A DNA stretch of 64,000 bases from Consotaella salsifontis (GCF_900167365.1 NZ_FUXL01000005.1:1-64000); one strand, 5' to 3'. Shown: positions 7,602-18,385, numbered from the stretch's first letter. The notes: a model not told the origin generated them from the sequence alone. Translations and numbers: made by a program.

Positions 7602-8882
7602 ATGAAGACCATGGCCGCGCGTCTCGGCGCGCTTCTTTGTGGCGCCGCCGTCGCCGCCGCACTTCCCCTTGGCGCCCACGCCGAGGACAAGGTTATTACC
7701 GAGTGGGACCTGCAGACGACGCCCGGCGCCGTCGCCGTCATTCGCGATGCCGAAGACCGTTTCGAGAAGGATCATCCGGGCTTCAAGGTCGAGGACTCCC
7801 ACATCCTCAACGATGCCTACAAGGCGAAGCTGAAGATCGCCTTCGGCGCGGGTGAGCCACCCTGCGTGTTCAGCTCCTGGGGCGGCGGGCCGCTGCGCGA
7901 ATATGTGAACGCCGACCAGGTGGTCGATCTGACGCCCTATCTCGATCAGCATCCCGAGTTCAAGGATCGCTTCGCGACCGCGAGCTTCGGCGCCGCGACC
8001 ACCGACGGCAAGATCTATGCACTGCCGGCGGAGAACACCGCTGTCGCGGCGATTTTCTACAACAAGGACATCTTCAAGCGCCTCAACCTCACCCCGCCCA
8101 AGACCTGGGACGAGCTGATGGCGACCGTGAAGACGCTGAACGACAACAACATCGCCCCCTTCGCCCTGGCCAATAAGAACAAGTGGCCGGGCTCCATGTT
8201 CTTCGTCTATCTCGTCGACCGCATCGGCGGGCCCGAGGCGTTCGCCAAGGCCGTCGACCCTGCGGCGGACGGCAGCTTCACCGACGAACCCTTCATCGAG
8301 GCTGGCAAGCGAATTCAGGAGCTCGTCAAGGCCGATGCGTTCGCCCGCGGCTACAACGGCCTCGACTACGATATCGGCGGCTCGCGGCGTTTGCTCTATT
8401 CCGGCCGCGCCGCCATGGAACTGATGGGCAGTTGGGAACTGGCGACCATCCGCAACGAAAATCCCGACTTCGTCGACAAGCTCGGCGTGTTCGCCTTCCC
8501 CGCCGTCGAGGGTGGCAAGGGTGATCCCAACAATCTCGTCGGCACTCTCGGCGACAACTTCATCTCGATCTCCAAGGCATGCCCCTACAAGGACGAAGCC
8601 TTCGATCTTTTGATGAAGCTCACCGATGACACCGCAGCCGCCGGCCGCCTCGCCGACAAGCGGGTGATGCCGCTGAAGAACCTCAAGGTGGAAGACCCCT
8701 TCCTCAAGACCATCGTCAAGATGGTGGGCGAGGCTCCCTCGGTGCAGCTCTGGTACGACCAGGAACTGGCGCCGGCACTGGGCGAAGCCCACAAGGACAC
8801 CACCCAGGCTCTCTTCGGCCTTTCGATGACGCCGGAAGAAGCCGCCGCCAAGATGGAAGAGGTGGCCAAGTCGGCTCACTGA
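7602..8882 (+). CDS. sugar ABC transporter, periplasmic solute-binding protein
   Basis: A 426-residue family-1 solute-binding protein for a carbohydrate importer. It has a Sec signal peptide (hydrophobic core [16 protein letters not shown], cleavage likely after AHA near residue 26). The mature protein has the usual pattern: [10 protein letters not shown] start, [21 protein letters not shown]-like [11 protein letters not shown] 7602 is preferred over the GTG at 7599 because GGGAGG lies 7 nt upstream. It heads a gene set with two permeases, an ATPase and a GH3 enzyme, so the ligand is probably an oligosaccharide or glycoside. Exact specificity cannot be read from the sequence. Confidence 0.87.
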   Translation: MKTMAARLGALLCGAAVAAALPLGAHAEDKVITEWDLQTTPGAVAVIRDAEDRFEKDHPGFKVEDSHILNDAYKAKLKIAFGAGEPPCVFSSWGGGPLREYVNADQVVDLTPYLDQHPEFKDRFATASFGAATTDGKIYALPAENTAVAAIFYNKDIFKRLNLTPPKTWDELMATVKTLNDNNIAPFALANKNKWPGSMFFVYLVDRIGGPEAFAKAVDPAADGSFTDEPFIEAGKRIQELVKADAFARGYNGLDYDIGGSRRLLYSGRAAMELMGSWELATIRNENPDFVDKLGVFAFPAVEGGKGDPNNLVGTLGDNFISISKACPYKDEAFDLLMKLTDDTAAAGRLADKRVMPLKNLKVEDPFLKTIVKMVGEAPSVQLWYDQELAPALGEAHKDTTQALFGLSMTPEEAAAKMEEVAKSAH

Positions 8883-8891
8883 TCCTGTTCT

Positions 8892-8925
8892 GCCGGAAGC
8901 GGATTTGAGAGAGATCGCTTCCGGC
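8892..8925 (+). other. intercistronic stem-loop after the binding-protein gene
   Basis: GCCGGAAGCG (8892-8901) pairs perfectly with CGCTTCCGGC (8916-8925) around a 14-nt loop. There is no T-run. In binding-protein operons such hairpins often protect the upstream message and lower permease expression; that role is inferred here. Confidence 0.55.
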
Positions 8926-8986
8926 CCCTCTCCCACGGCGCAGCCCATGCGAATCGGCTGGTAACGCCGGCATGTCGGAGGAAAGC

Positions 8987-9913
8987 GTGACTGTTGCTAC
9001 CCACCGTGCGGAACCTGTCCGCCGGCGGCGCGCTAGAGCCCTGTCGAGCGCGCTGGCGCCCGCCGTCTTTCTGGCGCCCGCCGTCGTCCTTCTGCTCGTC
9101 TATCTGCTCTATCCGCTGGTCGACAGCTTTCGCCTGTCGCTCCTGGCCTGGAACGGGCTGGGCGAGACCGCCCGCTATGTCGGCCTGGAGAACTGGGTGC
9201 GGCTCGCCCACGATCAGGTGTTCTGGCTCTCGGCCGGCAACAACATCCTCCTGGCGTTGTTCTCGGTGTTGATCCAGCTGCCGATCGCCATCGTCCTCGC
9301 GGTCGTGCTGGACGAGGCGAGCCATGGCTCGCGCCTGCTCAAGATCCTCTATTTCCTGCCGCTTTTGATGTCGAGCGTCGCGGTCGGCGTGCTGTTCAAG
9401 AACGTCTACGACCCCAATTTCGGCCCGGTGAACAGCATTCTCGAGGCGTTTGGCCTCTATGACTGGACGCAGGACTGGCTGGGCGATCCCCATCTTGCCC
9501 TCGCCTCGGTGATTGCGGTGGTGTGCTGGCAGAACATCCCCTTCTACATGGTGCTGTTCCTCGCCGGCCTCGCTTCCTTCCCGCGCGAACTCAACGAGGC
9601 GGCCCGTCTCGACGGCGCCAGCGAAATCACCATCTTCTGGCGCCTGAAGCTGCCACACCTCAAGGGCACGTTCCGCACCGCGGTCCTGCTCGCGGTCATC
9701 GGCTCGCTGCGCTACTTCGACCTCATCTACATCATGACCGGCGGCGGGCCCGACAACGCCTCCGAGCTTATGGCGACCTACATGTACCGCACGGTCTTCA
9801 GCTCGTTCCAGCTGGGCTACGGCAGCACCATCGCCTCGGCGATGTTCATCGTCGTCACCCTCATCGCCGCCGTTTCCTTCCGCATTTCCCGCCGCTTCGA
9901 GACGGAGATCTGA
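8987..9913 (+). CDS. sugar ABC transporter permease (MalF/LacF type)
   Basis: An inner-membrane permease with about six transmembrane helices (first at [20 protein letters not shown]) and the EAA loop [20 protein letters not shown] that docks the ATPase. The GTG at 8987 is preferred: GGAGG lies 5 nt before it, whereas the ATG at 8972 overlaps that ribosome site and has none of its own. This gives 308 residues. The second permease begins 4 nt after its stop, so the two are translated together. It pairs with the MalG-type partner in one importer. Confidence 0.87.
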   Translation: MTVATHRAEPVRRRRARALSSALAPAVFLAPAVVLLLVYLLYPLVDSFRLSLLAWNGLGETARYVGLENWVRLAHDQVFWLSAGNNILLALFSVLIQLPIAIVLAVVLDEASHGSRLLKILYFLPLLMSSVAVGVLFKNVYDPNFGPVNSILEAFGLYDWTQDWLGDPHLALASVIAVVCWQNIPFYMVLFLAGLASFPRELNEAARLDGASEITIFWRLKLPHLKGTFRTAVLLAVIGSLRYFDLIYIMTGGGPDNASELMATYMYRTVFSSFQLGYGSTIASAMFIVVTLIAAVSFRISRRFETEI

Positions 9914-9917
9914 GCCC

Positions 9918-10751
9918 ATGTCCAGCCGCTCCCTCTCGCCAGGCCGCATCGCCATTCCCGTCCTTGGCCTGTTCTGGCTGGCGGTGACCACCCTGCCCTT
10001 TATCTTCGTGGTGTTCACGAGCCTGAAAACCCAGCAGGAAACCTATGCCAATCCGGTTTGGGCGCTGCCCGAGAGCCTCAACTTTTCCAACTACCTCGAG
10101 GTTCTTCAGGGCCTGTTCTTCACCTATCTGAAGAACAGCGTCATCGTCATCTCGATCTCGGTGGCGATCATCCTCATCACCAGCTCCATGGCCGCCTACG
10201 CGCTGGCGCGTCTCAAGTTCCGCCTCGCCGGGCCGCTGTTCGCCCTGATCGTGGCGGGCATGATCGTGCCGCTCCACATCACGCTGGTGCCGGTCTACCT
10301 GATGACGCGCGACATGGGCCTCTACGACACGCCCTTCGCGCTGATCGGCCCCTATGTGGCGACGTCGTTGCCCATCTCGGTGTTCATCCTCACGGAGTTC
10401 ATGCGTCAGGTGCCCAAGGAGCTTGAGGAGGCGGCGCTGCTCGATGGCTGCGGCCCCTTCAAGATCTTCTGGAAGATCTTCTTCCCGCTGTCGCGGCCGG
10501 GTCTTGCGACCGTCGCCATCTACAACGGCATCATGCTGTGGAACGAATTCATCTTCGCCTATGTGCTGACGTCCTCGCCCCAGAACCGCACCCTGCCGCT
10601 CGCCATCTGGGATTTCCAGGGTCAGTACAGCGCCAACATTCCGGCCATTCTCGCCGTGGTCACGCTGACCTCGCTTCCCCTCATCATCGTCTACGCCATC
10701 GGCCAGGAGCGCATCGTCAACGGCATGATGGCCGGTTCCCTCAAGGGTTGA
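9918..10751 (+). CDS. sugar ABC transporter permease (MalG/LacG type)
   Basis: A 277-residue inner-membrane permease. It starts with a transmembrane helix ([20 protein letters not shown]) and carries the EAA loop [20 protein letters not shown]. The hydrophobic C-terminus ends in [13 protein letters not shown], typical of MalG-type subunits. It follows the first permease by 4 nt and precedes the ATPase by 16 nt. It should form the heterodimeric channel with that first permease. Confidence 0.88.
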   Translation: MSSRSLSPGRIAIPVLGLFWLAVTTLPFIFVVFTSLKTQQETYANPVWALPESLNFSNYLEVLQGLFFTYLKNSVIVISISVAIILITSSMAAYALARLKFRLAGPLFALIVAGMIVPLHITLVPVYLMTRDMGLYDTPFALIGPYVATSLPISVFILTEFMRQVPKELEEAALLDGCGPFKIFWKIFFPLSRPGLATVAIYNGIMLWNEFIFAYVLTSSPQNRTLPLAIWDFQGQYSANIPAILAVVTLTSLPLIIVYAIGQERIVNGMMAGSLKG

Positions 10752-10767
10752 GACGCGGAGTATAACC

Positions 10768-11895
<1,128 letters not shown>

Positions 11896-11950
11896 GCGGC
11901 GTCCGCCACCCGTTTTCCCCAATCGGCCACGGCCGGCATAAAGAGCCAAT

Positions 11951-14332
11951 GTGATGTTGAAGATCTATCAGGACCCCGCGAAATCCATCTCCGAGCGCGT
12001 GGCGGACCTTCTGTCGCGCATGAGCGTCGAGGAGAAGATCGCCCAGATGCATGCGCTCTGGCTGATCCTGTCGCCCGATGGAAGCCATGAGATCCGCAGT
12101 GATCAGTTCACCGGGGCAAGCGACCCGAAAGCCGTCCACCGCATGCTCTCCCTCGGCCTTGGCCAGATCACCCGGCCGCTCGGCACCCGGTCCATCGAGC
12201 CCCGCGAGGGCGTCAAGGCGCTCAACAGCCTCCAAAAATTCTTCATGGAGGAGACGCGGCTCGCCATTCCCGTCATGTCCCACGAGGAATGCCTTTCAGG
12301 CCTGATGGTGAAGGGCGCGACGCTCTTTCCTTCTTCGCTCTCCTACGGCGCAACGTGGAATCCCGACCTCATCGAGAAGGTCGGCGCGGCCATCGGCGAG
12401 GAAGCACGCGCCATCGGCTGCCATCAGGGCCTTGCCCCCGTGCTCGACGTCGCCCGCGACGCGCGCTGGGGCCGCACCGAGGAAAGTTTCGGCGAAGACC
12501 CCTATCTCGTTGGCGTTCTGGCCAGCCGCTATGTGCGCGGTTTTCAGGGCGAAAAGCGCGACGTTCTCGCCACCCTGAAGCATTATGCCGGCCACTCCTT
12601 CAGCGAGGGCGGGCGCAACCACGCCCCCGTGCATCTGGGCTGGCGCGAGCTGAACGACACCTTCCTGCTGCCCTTCGAAATGGCGGTGCGCACGGCGAAC
12701 GCCGCCTCGGTGATGCCGGCCTATCACGACATCGACGGTGAGCCCTCCCATGCCTCGCGCCATTTGCTGACGAAGGTTCTGCGCGAGGATTGGGGCTTCG
12801 ACGGGATTCTCGTGGCCGACTATGTGGGCGTGAGCCTGCTCTATCAGCATCACGGGCTGGCCGCCGATCGGGCCGAGGCCGCAGCGCTCTCCTTCAATGC
12901 CGGACTCGACATCGAGCTGCCGGGCGACGACTGCGCGCCGCATCTCACCCAGGCGCTGGAGCGCGGGCTGATCACCATGGAGACCATCGACGCGGCGGTC
13001 TCGCGCATCCTGACTGAAAAGTTCCGCATCGGCCTGTTCGAAAGGCCCTATGCCGACGAGGATAAGGTGGTGCTGCGCACGGCCGAAGCGGTCGACCTCG
13101 CCCGGGAAGTCGCAGCACAGTCGGTGACCATCCTCGACAACAACGGCATCCTGCCGCTCGCCGCAGACGCGAAAGTCGCGATCATCGGCCCCACCGCCGA
13201 CGATCCCCTTGCCCTCCTCGGCGACTATTCCTTCCCGGTTCACCTCATCCATAACGACGAGACCGAGGCCGTCGCCTCGGTCGTCACTCCCCTTGCCGCC
13301 TTCAAGGCGCTGCTTGGCGAAGACAGGGTGAAATTTGCCCAGGGGTGTTATATCCTTGAGGAGCGGCGTTCGGGCGCCCCGGTCTTTCCGGGCGATGTCG
13401 ACGATGCCACCAGCCTCGAACTCGCCTCGACCCTGTCGACGCGCCTCGACCTCATCCCCGCCGCCGTGGAAGCGGCAAAGGCCGCCGATGTCGCCATCGT
13501 CTGCGTCGGCGATCTGTCGGGCATCTTCCAGACCGGCACGGTGGGCGAAGGCTCGGACGCCGATTCGCTGGTGCTGCCCGGTGTCCAGCAGCAGCTTCTC
13601 GACGCCGTGGTCGCTACCGGAAAGCCGGTGGTCGTCGTCCTCACCAGCGGCCGGCCCTACAATCTCGGCGGATTGGAGGATAAGCTGGCGGCGCAGGTCA
13701 TGGCCTTCTTCGGCGGCGAGCGGGGCGGAACAGCGATCGCCGAGGTGCTGACCGGTGGGCGCGAACCGTCAGGCCGTCTCACCCTGTCGATCCCCAAGAA
13801 TGTCGGCGCGGTGCCCTATTTCTACAACCACAAGCTCAAGAGCGCCGGTACACCGATCGCACGTCATTTCGGCAGCCGCTATCCCTTCGGCCACGGCCTT
13901 TCCTACACCGACTTCGCCTTCGAAGACGTGGCGCTCGAGGCCGACACCGTCGACATCGAGGCCGGAGAAATCGTCCTCTCCTTCACGGTGCGCAACAAGG
14001 GATCGCGGGCCGGCGTCGCCGTGCCTCAGCTCTATGTGCGCGACCGCCTCGCCTCGGTCGTGCGACCGGTCAAGGAGTTGAAGGGCTTCGGCAGGGTTGA
14101 GCTGGAAGCGGGAACGGCGGCGCGCGTCACCTTCCGTGTGCCCGTGGACATGCTCAATTTCACCGGCGCCGAAGGCCACCGCATCGTGGAGCCCGGAACT
14201 TTCGATCTGATGGTGGGAACCTCCAGCGCCGACATCAAGCTGCGCAAGGAGGTGACTGTCAGCGGCAAGACACGGCGCATCACAGGAGCATGGCGCATGG
14301 AAAGCACCTGCGAGGTCGTAACCCTGTCCTGA
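11951..14332 (+). CDS. glycoside hydrolase family 3 (beta-glucosidase / beta-xylosidase type)
   Basis: A 793-residue GH3 enzyme without a signal peptide, so it should act on imported glycosides in the cytoplasm. It has the N-terminal TIM barrel (SVEEKIAQMHA, RWGRTEESFGEDPYL, LKHYAGHS) and the nucleophile Asp in LVADYVGV (about residue 290). An alpha/beta domain (VAIVCVGDLSGIF, GEGSDADSLVLPG) and a C-terminal fibronectin-III-like domain (LSFTVRNKGSRAG) follow. The open frame begins at GTG 11951 and ATG 11954 is equally possible. As last gene of the ABC set under LacI control, it likely hydrolyses the transported sugar. Whether the substrate is a glucoside or a xyloside is undetermined. Confidence 0.87.
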   Translation: MMLKIYQDPAKSISERVADLLSRMSVEEKIAQMHALWLILSPDGSHEIRSDQFTGASDPKAVHRMLSLGLGQITRPLGTRSIEPREGVKALNSLQKFFMEETRLAIPVMSHEECLSGLMVKGATLFPSSLSYGATWNPDLIEKVGAAIGEEARAIGCHQGLAPVLDVARDARWGRTEESFGEDPYLVGVLASRYVRGFQGEKRDVLATLKHYAGHSFSEGGRNHAPVHLGWRELNDTFLLPFEMAVRTANAASVMPAYHDIDGEPSHASRHLLTKVLREDWGFDGILVADYVGVSLLYQHHGLAADRAEAAALSFNAGLDIELPGDDCAPHLTQALERGLITMETIDAAVSRILTEKFRIGLFERPYADEDKVVLRTAEAVDLAREVAAQSVTILDNNGILPLAADAKVAIIGPTADDPLALLGDYSFPVHLIHNDETEAVASVVTPLAAFKALLGEDRVKFAQGCYILEERRSGAPVFPGDVDDATSLELASTLSTRLDLIPAAVEAAKAADVAIVCVGDLSGIFQTGTVGEGSDADSLVLPGVQQQLLDAVVATGKPVVVVLTSGRPYNLGGLEDKLAAQVMAFFGGERGGTAIAEVLTGGREPSGRLTLSIPKNVGAVPYFYNHKLKSAGTPIARHFGSRYPFGHGLSYTDFAFEDVALEADTVDIEAGEIVLSFTVRNKGSRAGVAVPQLYVRDRLASVVRPVKELKGFGRVELEAGTAARVTFRVPVDMLNFTGAEGHRIVEPGTFDLMVGTSSADIKLRKEVTVSGKTRRITGAWRMESTCEVVTLS

Positions 14333-14367
14333 TCGGTTATGAGGCACGCAAGCGCGCGAAGATCCAT

Positions 14368-14403
14368 GCCCGAACGAGCGTTCGTCTCAAGGCTCGTTCG
14401 GGC
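14368..14403. terminator. bidirectional terminator between GH3 and ROK genes
   Basis: GCCCGAACGAGC (14368-14379) pairs perfectly with GCTCGTTCGGGC (14392-14403) over 12 bp around a 12-nt loop. It is followed by TCTTTGT on the plus strand. The genes converge here. The stop codon of the ROK gene (14387-14389) lies in the loop, so the last codons of that gene are part of the stem. Confidence 0.7.
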
Positions 14404-15640
14404 TCTTTGTCGGCCCATCGCCGCTGGATGAGGCTCGCCCCCGGCCATCCTTCTCGCCTGCTTCCTGCCAAACGGTCGGGCGCATCAGCAAGGGGCGATG
14501 ATGGCGATGGACGAGTTGACGGATCGCCAGATCCCCAGCGAGGATGACTGCGCCCTCAATGGTCGCGGTCGCGCCCTTCTGCGAAACCTTGACGATCGTT
14601 CGTCTGTTGCGGGCGTGGAACTCCTCGATGATCATCGAGGAGAATCCGGCGTGGCCGCAAAGTCCGCCGCCCAAGACAAGCACACTCGGATCGAGAAGAG
14701 TCGTGGCGGCGGCAGCCAGGCGGCCCAGAGCGACAGCGTGCTCGCGCATCAGTCGATGGGCAACCGCGTGCCCTGCATCGCCTAGACTGAACAGCTCCTC
14801 GCTCGAGCGGGGTGGTATTTCATCCGCCGGCCATTCGGCGGCGGCCCTCTCCACGAGCCCGACGGAACCGTAGAGCCGCTCGATGGCGTCACGCGGCGAG
14901 GGGGTATCCTTCGACCAGGAGACGGGGACCTGGGCCAGCTCGCCGCTCGCACCGTGGCCTCCGCGAATCAACGCGCCGTCGCAAAAGAAGCCCAGGCCGA
15001 TACCAACGCCGATCTGCATGAAGGCCGCATCGTCGTAGCCTTGCATCAGGCCATTGGAATGCTCGGCAACTGCCGCGCAGTTGACGTTGTTTTCCAGAAG
15101 CACGGGGACGCCTCGCCCCAGCCCGCTCGCATTGGCGAACTGCTGGACGATCGTCGTCGCGGGCGGTTCCTCATCCGTATCGTCGGCCATGTTTCGAGGA
15201 ACGATCCGGTTGAGCGCGATGGAAACGGCTCGCAGCGGCAGGACGTCGCGGAATCGTTCCAGCGCTGGCGACAAGAACGCGCCGGCGACGGAGCCGACGG
15301 CGGCCGGGTCGCCGGGGTGGCGGCGGCTGTCGCGCATCAGCAGACGTCCGCTCAGACATCTCGCGACGAAATTGATCTGGGTCGCGCCGATGTCCACGCC
15401 CAGAACCCAGCCGGCCTCGTCGCTTGCACTGTAGACAATTGTCGCCCGGCCGCGCGCGCCCTGTTCGCGCCGCAGCTCCCGGACCAAATTGCCGGCGACC
15501 AATTCGCCAAGCGCCGCCGTCACCGTCGGCAGACTGACGCCGACGTCCTCGGACAACATCTTGCGCGTGGCCTCCTGCGAACGCAGGAGGCTCGCCAAGA
15601 CGGCCTGGGCCACGTCAGAGAGTTTCGCTTCTTCGTCCAT
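14387..15640 (-). CDS. ROK-family transcriptional regulator (NagC/XylR/Mlc type)
   Basis: A 417-residue ROK repressor. It has an N-terminal winged helix (VLASLLRSQEATRKMLSEDV, then SLPTVTAALGEL), the ATP/sugar-binding fold start LGVDIGATQINF, and the ROK core GVGIGLGFFCDGALIRGGHG. The usual Cys-rich zinc motif is not evident. ATG 15640 is chosen because GAAGGGG precedes it and the helix-turn-helix follows directly; the open frame extends 40 codons further without sense. It diverges from an N-acetylglucosamine-kinase-like gene with a palindrome between them. It probably senses an amino sugar or a related sugar. Confidence 0.82.
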   Translation of the reverse strand: MDEEAKLSDVAQAVLASLLRSQEATRKMLSEDVGVSLPTVTAALGELVAGNLVRELRREQGARGRATIVYSASDEAGWVLGVDIGATQINFVARCLSGRLLMRDSRRHPGDPAAVGSVAGAFLSPALERFRDVLPLRAVSIALNRIVPRNMADDTDEEPPATTIVQQFANASGLGRGVPVLLENNVNCAAVAEHSNGLMQGYDDAAFMQIGVGIGLGFFCDGALIRGGHGASGELAQVPVSWSKDTPSPRDAIERLYGSVGLVERAAAEWPADEIPPRSSEELFSLGDAGHAVAHRLMREHAVALGRLAAAATTLLDPSVLVLGGGLCGHAGFSSMIIEEFHARNRRTIVKVSQKGATATIEGAVILAGDLAIRQLVHRHHRPLLMRPTVWQEAGEKDGRGRASSSGDGPTKSPNEP

Positions 15641-15701
15641 CCCCTTCGGCCGTTTCCTGGACACTCGCCTTCCCCTAGCACGGGGCGTTTCAAAAGCGCA
15701 C

Positions 15702-15732
15702 TTGACATAATTATTAAAGTCGATGACTTTAA
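15702..15732 (+). promoter_or_regulatory. palindromic operator between ROK regulator and kinase
   Basis: TTAAAGTC-GAT-GACTTTAA (15714-15732) is a perfect 8-bp-arm palindrome in an AT-rich pocket of otherwise GC-rich DNA. TTGACA (15702-15707) just upstream looks like a -35 box for the kinase direction, so the palindrome would sit in the spacer and -10 region. NagC/XylR-type sites are also AT-rich dyads. Assignment to the adjacent ROK protein is inferred. Confidence 0.55.
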
Positions 15733-15748
15733 AAAATAGAGGTGCGCC

Positions 15749-15826
15749 ATGAACAAGCATACATCCCCGGAAATCTCATGGGCCGGCGCAGCGGGGACTT
15801 GTGCCACACGAGGCGCAGCTTCATGA
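15749..15826 (+). CDS. possible 25-residue leader ORF overlapping the kinase start
   Basis: ATG 15749 has AGAGG 6 nt upstream, a better ribosome site than the kinase itself has. It encodes MNKHTSPEISW and ends at TGA 15824-15826, 26 nt inside the kinase frame. It could couple translation to the kinase or be the true N-terminus separated by a frameshift. It has no similarity that I recognise, and may be chance. Confidence 0.3.
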   Translation: MNKHTSPEISWAGAAGTCATRGAAS

Positions 15827-16793
15827 ACACGCCCCCATCCTGGTCGGCGCCGATGTCGGGGCCAGCAAGACGCGCATTCGGATCGAAAGCGCCGTCGACC
15901 GCCAGCCGCTGGCGGATATCACCCATGCCAGCACCGGCTGGTCGGAACTCGGCGATACCGAACGGGCGCGCGCGCTGAGCGCGGCGATCGCCGAAGCCGT
16001 TTCGCCGTTTGGTCGCGTCGCAGCGATGGTTGCCGGCGTTCACGGCGCCGACAGTGTCCAGCAGCTTGTGATGCTGGGCGAGCCGCTGGGGGAACGCTAT
16101 TCACTCGTCCGCGTGCTGAACGACTCGCATCTGGTGATCCTCGCTCACGGCGCCTGGAGCGGCACAGGGGTGATCGCCGGCACCGGTTCGTCGGCAACGG
16201 CGACGCTGCCTGGCGGCGGCGTTCTGACCGTCGGCGGATGGGGCTGGATTTTCGGGGACGAGGGCGGCGCGGTCGGCCTCGTGCGCAGCGCCGCCCAGCG
16301 GGTTCTCGCCGCCTATGATCGCGCCGACGATGATCCGCTCACGCCCCTGCTGCTGCGGGCGCTCGATGTCGATCATCCACACGCCATGAGCCACCGTCTC
16401 GCAACAACCGAGCCACGGCTCTGGGCGGGCGCCGCCCACGTTGTCTTTGAAGCCTGGCAGGCGGGATCGTGGCGTGCTGGCGAGATCATCCGAGATCACG
16501 GCGGGGCACTGGCAAACTTGGTGGCGCTGCTGCGGACGCGAGGCGGCGACACGCAAACCGTCGTTTGCGCGGGAGGCGTGATCACTAACCAGCCATTGTT
16601 GTTCGCGGCCTTCGAGGAGGCCCTGCGCCAAAGGGTAGGCCGAGACATCGAGGTTGCCCTGCTCGAGGAGCCGCCGGTCAAGGGCGCGATGAACCTCGCC
16701 CGTCGCCTCCACCAGACTTCGAGCGGCGCCCAGGCGGCGCCCGACATCCATGCGGCGATATCTGTTGTCCACCAAACGGAGAGGGTTCGATGA
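15801..16793 (+). CDS. N-acetylglucosamine kinase-like ATPase (BadF/BadG family)
   Basis: A 330-residue sugar kinase of the ASKHA fold. It has a phosphate-1 loop (ILVGADVGASKTRI), the phosphate-2 segment GTGVIAGTGSSATA, GGWGWIFGDEGGAVGLVRSA, and an adenosine loop VVCAGGVITNQPLL. It resembles eukaryotic-type GlcNAc kinases and should phosphorylate an amino sugar. The start is uncertain: GTG 15801 gives a short N-terminal lead, with GGGGA only 3 nt before it. The ATG of the following binding-protein gene overlaps its stop (16790-16793), so the two are coupled. Confidence 0.75.
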   Translation: MPHEAQLHEHAPILVGADVGASKTRIRIESAVDRQPLADITHASTGWSELGDTERARALSAAIAEAVSPFGRVAAMVAGVHGADSVQQLVMLGEPLGERYSLVRVLNDSHLVILAHGAWSGTGVIAGTGSSATATLPGGGVLTVGGWGWIFGDEGGAVGLVRSAAQRVLAAYDRADDDPLTPLLLRALDVDHPHAMSHRLATTEPRLWAGAAHVVFEAWQAGSWRAGEIIRDHGGALANLVALLRTRGGDTQTVVCAGGVITNQPLLFAAFEEALRQRVGRDIEVALLEEPPVKGAMNLARRLHQTSSGAQAAPDIHAAISVVHQTERVR

Positions 16794-18385
16794 AGCGTAT
16801 ATGCATGGGCTTGGCGACGGCGATCGCCGTTGCCACAGCAGTCTCCAGTGTGCCGGCCGCCTTCGCCGCGACGCCGAAGGATCAGCTAGTGATCGGCACG
16901 TCGCTGGCTCAGGTGCTCTCGGTCGACCCCCAGCAGGGCACAGAGGAGAAAACCCAGCAGATCCTGGCGAATGCCTATGATCGTCTCGTCTATAACGACG
17001 ATCAGGACCAGAACACCATCAAGCCGCAACTGGCGGAAAGCTGGGAGGTCGGCGACAAGGCGATCACGTTCCATCTGCGTGATGCCAAGTTCGCATCGGG
17101 CAATCCGGTGACGGCTGGCGACGTCGTGTTCTCGCTGGTCCGCCTGATGAAGCTCAGCCAGGCTGCATCGGGCTACTTCAAGAGTGCCGGCTATACCGCC
17201 GACAACATCGAGAGCAAGGTTCGCGCGGTCGACGAGCGCACCTTCCAGATCGATCTGACCGACGATGTCGTTCCGGAGGATCTGCTCTACCGCCTCGCCA
17301 TGGGCGTCTCGTGCATCGTCGACAGCGCCGAGGTGAAGAAGCACGTCAACGCCGACGATTACGGCAACGAATGGCTGCGCACCCACACGGCCGGCTCGGG
17401 TCCCTACAAGCTCCGCAGCTGGACGCCCAACGGCATGGTGATCCTGGAAGCCAACGAGGAGTACTGGGGCGAGAAGCCCGCCATGCGCCGGATCATCATG
17501 CGCCACGCGCCCGAGAGCCAAACCGCCCGGCTGATGCTGGAGCACGGCGACATCGACATCGCCGACGCCATGACCGCGCCCGACATCATGTCGTTCGTCG
17601 GCAAGGACGGCTTCACCATCGAGAAGACCAAGATCGGCGGCTTCTACGCTTTGGCCATGAATGCGGGCGAGGAGCCGCTTTCGAACCCGCTCGTGCGGCA
17701 GGCCATTGCCTACGGCATCGATTACGACGGCATCGCCAAGACCATTCTCGGGCCCTATGGACGGCCGCGCAATGTGCCGGTTCCCGAGGACTGGAAGGGC
17801 GCCATCGCCAATCCCGACTGGTCGTTCCAGCCCGAAAAGGCAAAGGAACTGCTCGCCAAGGCCGGCTATCCCGACGGCTTCTCGTTGACCATCAAGACGA
17901 TCGCGCAGCCGCCGCGTGTCGATATGGCCACCGCCATCCAAGCCACCCTCGACCAGATCGGCATCAAGGTCAGCATCAACCAGGGCAGCGGCGCCGAGAT
18001 CGTCGCCGATCATCGCGCGCGCAAGTTCGACCTGCTGCTGCCTCAGGCGTCGGCGGTGATGCCCAACGCCCTCGGGGCGATGAACGACTTCGTCACCAAT
18101 CCGGACAACTCCAAGGAAGCCAACAATGCCGGCAGCATGGTCTGGCGCTCAGCCTGGGACATTCCGGAGATCAACGCCCTGCGCGACGAGACGAGCCGCG
18201 AGCGCGACGATGGCAAGCGGGTGGCGCTGATCAAGGAGATCCAGGAGAAGTTCATCGCAGAGAGCCCTGCGGTGTTGCCGATGTTCGAGCGCTTTTCACC
18301 GGTCGTGATGACAGGCCGCATCGACGGCTACAAGGGCAACATCTGGTCGCTGACGCGCTTCGAACAGATCACGAAGAAGGACTGA
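16790..18385 (+). CDS. ABC transporter substrate-binding protein, peptide/nickel family 5 (oligosaccharide or peptide)
   Basis: A 531-residue family-5 solute-binding protein (DppA/OppA/chitobiose type). It has a signal peptide (MKRICMGLATAIAVATA, cleavage near AFA). Typical blocks are LAESWEV, ITFHLRDAKFASG, VTAGDVVFSLVR, AGSGPYKLRSW and NPLVRQAIAYGIDY. It starts inside the kinase stop (ATGA), so it belongs to that operon. Family-5 proteins normally precede two permeases and one or two ATPases. None follows: the next gene, 240 nt on, is a zinc transporter ATPase. The transport partners are elsewhere or have been lost. With the kinase, an amino-sugar oligomer is a reasonable guess for the ligand. 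Confidence 0.82.
   Translation: MKRICMGLATAIAVATAVSSVPAAFAATPKDQLVIGTSLAQVLSVDPQQGTEEKTQQILANAYDRLVYNDDQDQNTIKPQLAESWEVGDKAITFHLRDAKFASGNPVTAGDVVFSLVRLMKLSQAASGYFKSAGYTADNIESKVRAVDERTFQIDLTDDVVPEDLLYRLAMGVSCIVDSAEVKKHVNADDYGNEWLRTHTAGSGPYKLRSWTPNGMVILEANEEYWGEKPAMRRIIMRHAPESQTARLMLEHGDIDIADAMTAPDIMSFVGKDGFTIEKTKIGGFYALAMNAGEEPLSNPLVRQAIAYGIDYDGIAKTILGPYGRPRNVPVPEDWKGAIANPDWSFQPEKAKELLAKAGYPDGFSLTIKTIAQPPRVDMATAIQATLDQIGIKVSINQGSGAEIVADHRARKFDLLLPQASAVMPNALGAMNDFVTNPDNSKEANNAGSMVWRSAWDIPEINALRDETSRERDDGKRVALIKEIQEKFIAESPAVLPMFERFSPVVMTGRIDGYKGNIWSLTRFEQITKKD

Noticed and set aside
7389-8948. Long minus-strand extension upstream of the LacI gene
   Set aside because: It runs antisense to the binding-protein gene and has no ribosome site; LacI similarity begins only after ATG 7388.
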